Source: Phaseolus vulgaris
Taxonomy: Eukaryota > Streptophyta > Magnoliopsida > Fabales > Fabaceae
Assembly (NCBI RefSeq): GCF_000499845.2
Contig: NC_023759.2
Coordinates: 20,666,716 to 20,730,715, forward strand
Direction of reading: 5' to 3'
Length of the DNA stretch: 64,000 nucleotides
This document shows, one piece after another, positions 58,880 through 64,000 of the stretch. Each line of letters starts with the position of its first letter. The stretch's first letter is position 1. Made by a program: the position numbers and the translations under genes. The notes below the pieces were generated by a model. It was not told the DNA's origin, did not search any database, and worked only from the letters and a program-made list of their open reading frames with translations.

Positions 58880-59890
58880 TAAAATAGACTAATAAAGTTT
58901 TCTGGTTGGTTGGGGTAGGGCATGAGCTGGGGAGAAAGTAAGTTAAATAAGGTCTTTAGAGGCCATGAGTGTAGAGCAGTGTGAAGTGATCACAAAAATT
59001 CACTGAACTTAGAGGGTGACAACATGTGGTGACCTTAGTACGAATATATGGTGACCCACATTACACTTCCTGCACAGACCCATGGAAAGTTTTTATGGAA
59101 ATTTCAAGTGAGTGTTCGTGTTGGTTAAGGAGGATCATGAGGGTAGGGAAAAAGTGGGTTAAATGAGTTCTTTAGAGGCCATGAGCGTAGAGCAGTGTGA
59201 AGTGACCATAAAAATGAGTGAACTTAAAGGGTGACAGTATGTGGTGACCCTCGTAGGAATATGTGGTGACCCACATTACACTTCCTGCACAGACCCAGGG
59301 AATCTTTTTCTGAAAATGTCAAGTGAGTGTTCGTCTTGTTTGGGGAGGGGCATGAGGTGGGGAGAAAGTGGGTTAAATGAGTTCTTTAGATGCCATGAGA
59401 GATAGACCCCTATGAAGTGAGCACAAAATTCATTGAACTTAGAGGGTGACCGTGTGTGGTGACCTTAGTAGGAATATGTGGTGACCTACATTACACTTCC
59501 TGCACAGACTCAGGGAAACGTTTTTTGGAAATGTCAAGTGAGTGTTCCTCTTGGTTAGGGAGGGGCATGAGGTGGGGAGAAAGTGAGTTAAATGAGTTCT
59601 TTAGAAGCCATGAGAGTAAGAAAGTGTGAACTAACCATAAAATTCACTTAACTTAGAGAGTGACACTATGTGGTGACCCTAGAGGGAATATGTGGTGACC
59701 CAAATTACACTTCCTGCACATACCTAGGGAAATTTTTTTCTAGAAATGGGAAGTGAGTGTTCGTCATGGTTGTGGGGCATGAGGTGGGGAGAAAGTGGTT
59801 TAATTGAGGTCTTTAGAGGCCACGAGTGTAAAGCAGTGTGAAGTGGGCACAAAAATTCACTAAACTTAGAGGGTGACTGGTTGTGGTGAT
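58880..59890 (+). repeat. Tandem repeat of about 215 bp, five copies
   Basis: The catgaggtggggagaaagt block recurs at 58921, 59136, 59351, 59566 and 59778. Each unit also carries gtggtgacccacattacact and ttcctgcacagaccca. Copies are diverged. A further copy lies inverted at 63580-63880. Confidence 0.9.
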
Positions 59891-60316
59891 CCTAGTAACT
59901 ATTAGTAAAATGCATAACATATTTGACATTCGATTTTAATTTCCATTTCTTAAAACAATTATTATCCATATAACTATGCACGAGATTTTTTAAATTTATT
60001 TTATTTGTACTTGTTATATGCCACAAATGAGCCTGCCAATTCAGAAGTTTTGTGTTCGAGGTCATGGGTTTAACTGAAGTCAATCTAAATACATTCAATG
60101 GGATACGTAATACAATTGAGGGGGTACGTACAAAATATATATGTTGTTAAAGAACTTAACTGTTTCAAATGAGGTATAACTTTGAATAATATGTAATAAT
60201 AACTAATGATGTTGTATCCATTCTTAGGTCTCAAGTAGTCCTTTTATTGGGTTTGTTTCGCTCTTGACATCATTAGATAGTAATTTGAATAGTTCACACC
60301 ACTGGAGTGCACCTCA

Positions 60317-60971
60317 GGTCATTTTGTTATTTCTACTATAACTTATTTCAATCTATTTATTCACTAACTTTGTTATACATCAAGATGTTTTTAAGTCTTC
60401 TTTGTTATTCCTTTGCAGGTAAAAAACAACGCTCTTTGTAAATGTTGACGAATGTGACAATGTATTCAGGATGAAGTTTATGAATGACGTGTACAATTTT
60501 GTTATGTATTCTTGAACAATGGTGGTTGATTTTCAGTCACCCACTTAATGCAATGGGTGGGTTGTATATGTTTGTATGAAAATTTTGTGACCGTATTGAA
60601 TATATGTTGTAAGATAAAGTGTACATGGTTATCCCTAAAAAATATATTTTTACAAAATGTTATGTTTTCTTTCTTTTAAAAATCGTTACTCAAATATTTA
60701 TTTTGGGAATAAGAATGCAGAGGAATTTTCTAAATCCAAGAATTATGTGAGTGCTGTTAGCAGTGATGCATTTTCACTTGACACACCTAATTTGGTTCCA
60801 TCCAAAGGCCAAGATTGCTTGTACTTAAGCATTGATGTTTTTCCGCTTGCACTTAATAATATCGCTCGAGCCAAACATGTCCAGTGGTGAAGGGGTGCCT
60901 TTTCGGTCACACTAAAATGATCCAGTGGCGAAGGGGTGCAGTTTAGCATGCACCAAAAACTTTGGATTGAG
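60317..60971 (+). repeat. Left arm of a long inverted repeat
   Basis: Matches in reverse complement 61779-62263 plus 63344-63542. Shared blocks include tgtacaattttgttatgtattc (60493-60514, versus 63348-63369) and tggtgaaggggtgc (60885 and region, versus 61812 and region). Confidence 0.88.
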
Positions 60972-61620
60972 CGAAAACAGTCTAGTGCTGAACGAGTCTA
61001 GTTTAGCTTGCACCAAAAAAATTGGATTGAGCAAAAATGATTCAATGTTGAACGAGTCCAATTTAGCTTGCACCAAAAAAATTGGATTGAGCGAAAACGG
61101 TCCAGTGTTGAACGGGTCCAGTTTAGCTTGCATCAAAAAATTTGGATTGAGCGAAAACGGTCTAGTGCTGAACGGGTCCAGTTTAGCTTGGACCAAAAAA
61201 ATGGATTAAGCCAAAATGGTTAAGTGTTGAACAGGTCCAGTTTAGCTTGCACAAAAAAATATGGATTAAGCGAAAATGGTCCAGTGCTGAACGGGTCAAG
61301 TTTAGCTTGCACCAAAAAATTTGGATTTAACGAAAACAGTCTAGTGCTGAACGGGTCCAATTTAGCTTGCACAAAAAAAATGGATTAAGCGAAAATGGTC
61401 TAGTGTTGAACAGGTCCAGTTTAGCTTGTACCAAAAAATATGGATTAAGTGAAAATGGTCCAGTGCTAAACGTGTCTAGTTTAGCTTGACAAAAAAAATG
61501 GATTAAGTGAAAATGGTCCAGCGCGGAACAAGGTCGAGTTTATCTTGCACCAAAAAATATGGATTAAGCGAAAATGGTTCAGTGCTGAAGGGAATCACTT
61601 TAAGTTGCACTCCAACTATT
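60972..61620 (+). repeat. 60-bp tandem array forming the inverted-repeat spacer
   Basis: About eleven units of the form attggattgagcgaaaacgg, then a gtgctgaacgggtccagttt block. Period is 60 at 60961, 61021, 61081 and 61141, then 59-60. The period gives long open frames on both strands in the first units, but the 59-bp units break them, so no coding role is assigned. Confidence 0.92.
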
Positions 61621-61778
61621 TTATTGATCCAAAATATGCAGTATTGAAGGGGTGTTTTTTAGGTTACACTCAAAATATTGGAGTGAGGCAATATTTCTCA
61701 ATCAGGTTACGCTTCCTTATCTCTCTCTCTCACTATTGCGTTTGTGATTGTTGATTTCTCAATCAGTGGATCATTTTG

Positions 61779-63542
61779 GCTGAATCCAATATTTTTAGTG
61801 CAAGCTAAACTGCACCCCTTCACCACTGGAGAATTTCGTTCAAGGCATTAATTTTAGTGTGATCGAAAAGGCACCCCTTCACCACTGGACTTGTTTGGCT
61901 CGAACGATATTATTAAGTGCAAACGAAAAAACATCAGTGCTTAAATACAAGTAATCTTGGCCTTTGGGTGGAACCAAATTAGGTGTGTCAAGTTAAAATG
62001 CATCACTTCTAAGAGCACTCACATAATTCTTGGATTTAGAAAAATCTTTCACATTCTTATTCCCAAAATAAATATTTGACTAATGATTTTTAAAAGAAGA
62101 GAAAACATAACATTTTGTAAAAAATATATTTTTTTAGGATAACCATGCACACTTTTATCTTACAAAATATATTCAATACAGTCACAAAATTTTCATACAA
62201 ACATATACAACCCACCCATTGCATTAAGTGGGTGATTGAACATCTACCACCATTGTTCGAGAATGTTGATCAAGAGTGATCAAAGACTTTGAAGAATCCA
62301 AATCCAAGTGTTTGATGCAAGGCTGGAGTTGCTACTGTGTTTAGGATAGGATCTAGGTAGTTCATTTGTGTAACCCACTCTTTGTTGAATATAAAGCTAA
62401 AGTGTTTTTTAAATCTTTTAAGATTAAAGTGTTTTTCAAACTAAGTGAAAAACAACCTGTTGTTTTGTCGAAACAACCGATTGTTTTACTCTTAGGTGTT
62501 TTTAAAAATGTTGAAAACTGTTTTGGTTGGTTGATTTGCTGTCAAACCAAAACAATCGATTGTTTGTTTCGTGATTTTCAATCAATTGTTTGTTTGAAAA
62601 TCCTAACAGAATTCTGTTTTGTTGGTTGAGTGTGCTTTAAATAATTTTCAACTGAATACGCTCCTGTATTAAATGCTTTGACCAATCTTTGAAAGCTATA
62701 AATAGTTTGTTTATGTTTTATAACAAACAAAAAAAACATATTTGAGTTTTTCAGTTGTGAGAGATTGCTTTCAAGTTTTTGAACATTCACTTTTCAGCTT
62801 TGGTTTTCTCAAGAGAGAGTGGAATAGGATTACATATGTATTGATTTTAGTTTGTTCTGTAAACAAGTGTAATTCTTTCTGAATTCTTTGTAATTTTTGG
62901 TGTTGTAGCCAAGGAGTGTTGTGTGCTCTTGAGGTTGTCAAGATCAACATTCTTGGTGTGTGTTGTGCAAAAGGAAGTGTGTTTCTTGAAGGGTTCAAGG
63001 TCACTTCTTCGGTGGTTTTTGTGTGTAATCTGTATTGATTGCTTAGTGGATTGCCCAGTGGCTTATAGGGATTGGATGTAGCTCTTGGTTTAAGAGTGAA
63101 CTAGTATAAACTGTTTGTGTATCTCTTCCTTCTCTTAAACTCATTTAAATTCAGTTGTTATTGCTTTTCTGGTATAAACAACTGATTGTTTTTCTGGTGC
63201 TTTGCTGTTTTGTGCTTTATATCTTGGCTAACTGAATTTCTGATTGAGTTTCATACAAAGGATTTTGTTCTAGCTAAAATAGTTTTCGAAAACCCCCTTT
63301 AAACAATTCACGTCCCTCTCGTTTAAGGCCATATATTCTAACAAAGAATACATAACAAAATTGTACACATGTCATTCATAAACTCCATCCTGAATACATT
63401 GTCGCATTCGTCAACATTTACTCAAAGCGTTGTTTTTTACCTGGAAAGAAATAACAAAGATGACTTAAAAACATCTTGGTGTATAACAAATTTAGTGAAT
63501 AAAAAGAATGGAATAAGTTATAGTAGAAATAACATAATGACC
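61779..63542 (-). repeat. Right arm of the long inverted repeat, interrupted by a solo LTR
   Basis: The reverse complement of 60317-60971, split at 62263/63344 by the LTR insertion. Removing the LTR restores the left-arm sequence across the join. Arms total about 655 and 684 bp. Confidence 0.88.
62264..63343 (+). repeat. Solo LTR of the 22.9-29.3 kb element family
   Basis: 1080 bp, begins tgttgatcaagagtgatcaa and ends atatattctaaca, the same termini as 22887-23975 but more diverged. The target duplication is gagaa (62259-62263) and aagaa (63344-63348). The intact left arm reads aagaa (in reverse), so the left copy carries one mutation. No internal sequence is attached. Confidence 0.9.
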
Positions 63543-63890
63543 TTAACAAAAATATGTTATAGTATAAACAAATAGATTGTGCCCACTTCTCACTGCTCTA
63601 CACTTTCTCCCCACCTCATGCCACACTACACCCAACACGAACTCTCACTTCCCATTTCTAGAAAAATTTTCCCTGGGTATGTGCAAGAAGTGTAATGTGG
63701 GTCACCACATATTCCCTCTAGGGTCACCACATAATGCCACTCTCTAAGTTGAGTGAATTTTTTGGTTACTTCACACTGCTCTACACTCATGGCTTCTAAA
63801 GAACTCATTTAACCCACTTTCTCCCCGCCCTTACGATCCTCCCTAACCAAAACTAACACTCTTAGAAAATTATGTATCAAATTAATTTTT
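63543..63890 (-). repeat. Inverted copy of the 215-bp repeat
   Basis: gtgtaatgtgggtcaccaca (63690-63709) and cccactttctcccc (63814 on) are reverse complements of the 58.9-59.9 kb unit. This suggests that the palindromic arrangement continues past the window. Confidence 0.8.
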
Positions 63891-63955
63891 AACATTATAT
63901 AACTTACTACCCAATATATAAACAATAAAATTAAAAAAAAAATTATGACGTGGCA

Positions 63956-63982
63956 GAAGTCGTGCCAAGTTGGCACGACTTC
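63956..63982. repeat. Perfect 13-bp palindrome with a one-base centre
   Basis: gaagtcgtgccaa, g, ttggcacgacttc. It is flanked by tgacgtggca on the left and tgacatggcac on the right, giving a wider imperfect symmetry. Confidence 0.9.
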
Positions 63983-64000
63983 AGTATGACATGGCACAGT

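Noticed and set aside
55950..60600. A possible plus-strand host gene with a long spliced leader and last exon near 60420
   Set aside because: Donor-like and acceptor-like sites exist, but no exon encodes a credible peptide and the supposed last exon belongs to the inverted repeat.
60912..61209. Two opposite-strand open frames of 94 codons with 20-residue repeats
   Set aside because: They follow from a 60-bp tandem period, which is a multiple of three. Later 59-bp units destroy both frames, and there is no start context, splice signal or domain.
29999..64000. CRISPR-like or other prokaryotic repeat arrays
   Set aside because: The regular arrays (72, 36, 37, 60 and 215 bp) are head-to-tail tandem repeats without unique spacers, in a plant nuclear context.

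Overview
The window is nuclear DNA of a dicot plant, most likely a legume of the Phaseolus/Vigna type. The grounds are small exons with GT-AG introns, plant-specific gene families, and LTR retrotransposons primed by plant tRNAs. The species call is an inference from protein resemblance and repeat style, not from a search. Four complete host genes and the last exon of a fifth can be supported; most of the remainder is transposon-derived.

Region 1 (1-16.4 kb) is gene-rich. It holds the last exon of an unidentified + strand gene (663-743); a PHR1-LIKE 7 type MYB-CC transcription factor on the minus strand (3383-6140, six coding exons); TOC34, the chloroplast outer-envelope import GTPase, on the minus strand (7979-14002, seven coding exons, with a 4.5 kb intron carrying an LTR-retrotransposon 3' remnant); and, divergent from TOC34, a small membrane-anchored cupin protein (14879-16352, three exons). 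These genes share no obvious pathway.

Region 2 (17-39 kb) is a transposon nest. In order it contains a gag-leader-like remnant; a decayed hAT transposase (18.0-20.9 kb); a minus-strand Ty1/copia 3' end (20862-22886); a nearly intact non-autonomous LTR element (22887-29276) with 1.09 kb LTRs, a gag and a second ORF in place of pol; a plus-strand relic of the same copia family; a composite CACTA segment (29999-35858) whose two ends carry different subterminal repeats; and a 2.45 kb copia-derived element with perfect 5-bp target-site duplications (36157-38611).

Region 3 (40.6-41.9 kb) is a two-exon type II metacaspase, MC9-like, complete with TATA box.

Region 4 (42.1-55.2 kb) is a three-level nest. 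A hAT element, flanked by direct copies of cttaagact, was split by a 9.27 kb Ty3/gypsy Tat-type retrotransposon (TSD tatgt). That element carries an antisense extra ORF, and a related solo LTR later inserted into the last codons of its pol.

Region 5 (55-64 kb) has no recognisable protein gene. It is built from repeats: a 37-bp minisatellite, a 375-bp duplication, about 215-bp tandem units, and a large inverted repeat. The inverted-repeat spacer is a 60-bp tandem array, and its right arm is interrupted by a solo LTR of the 22.9-29.3 kb family.
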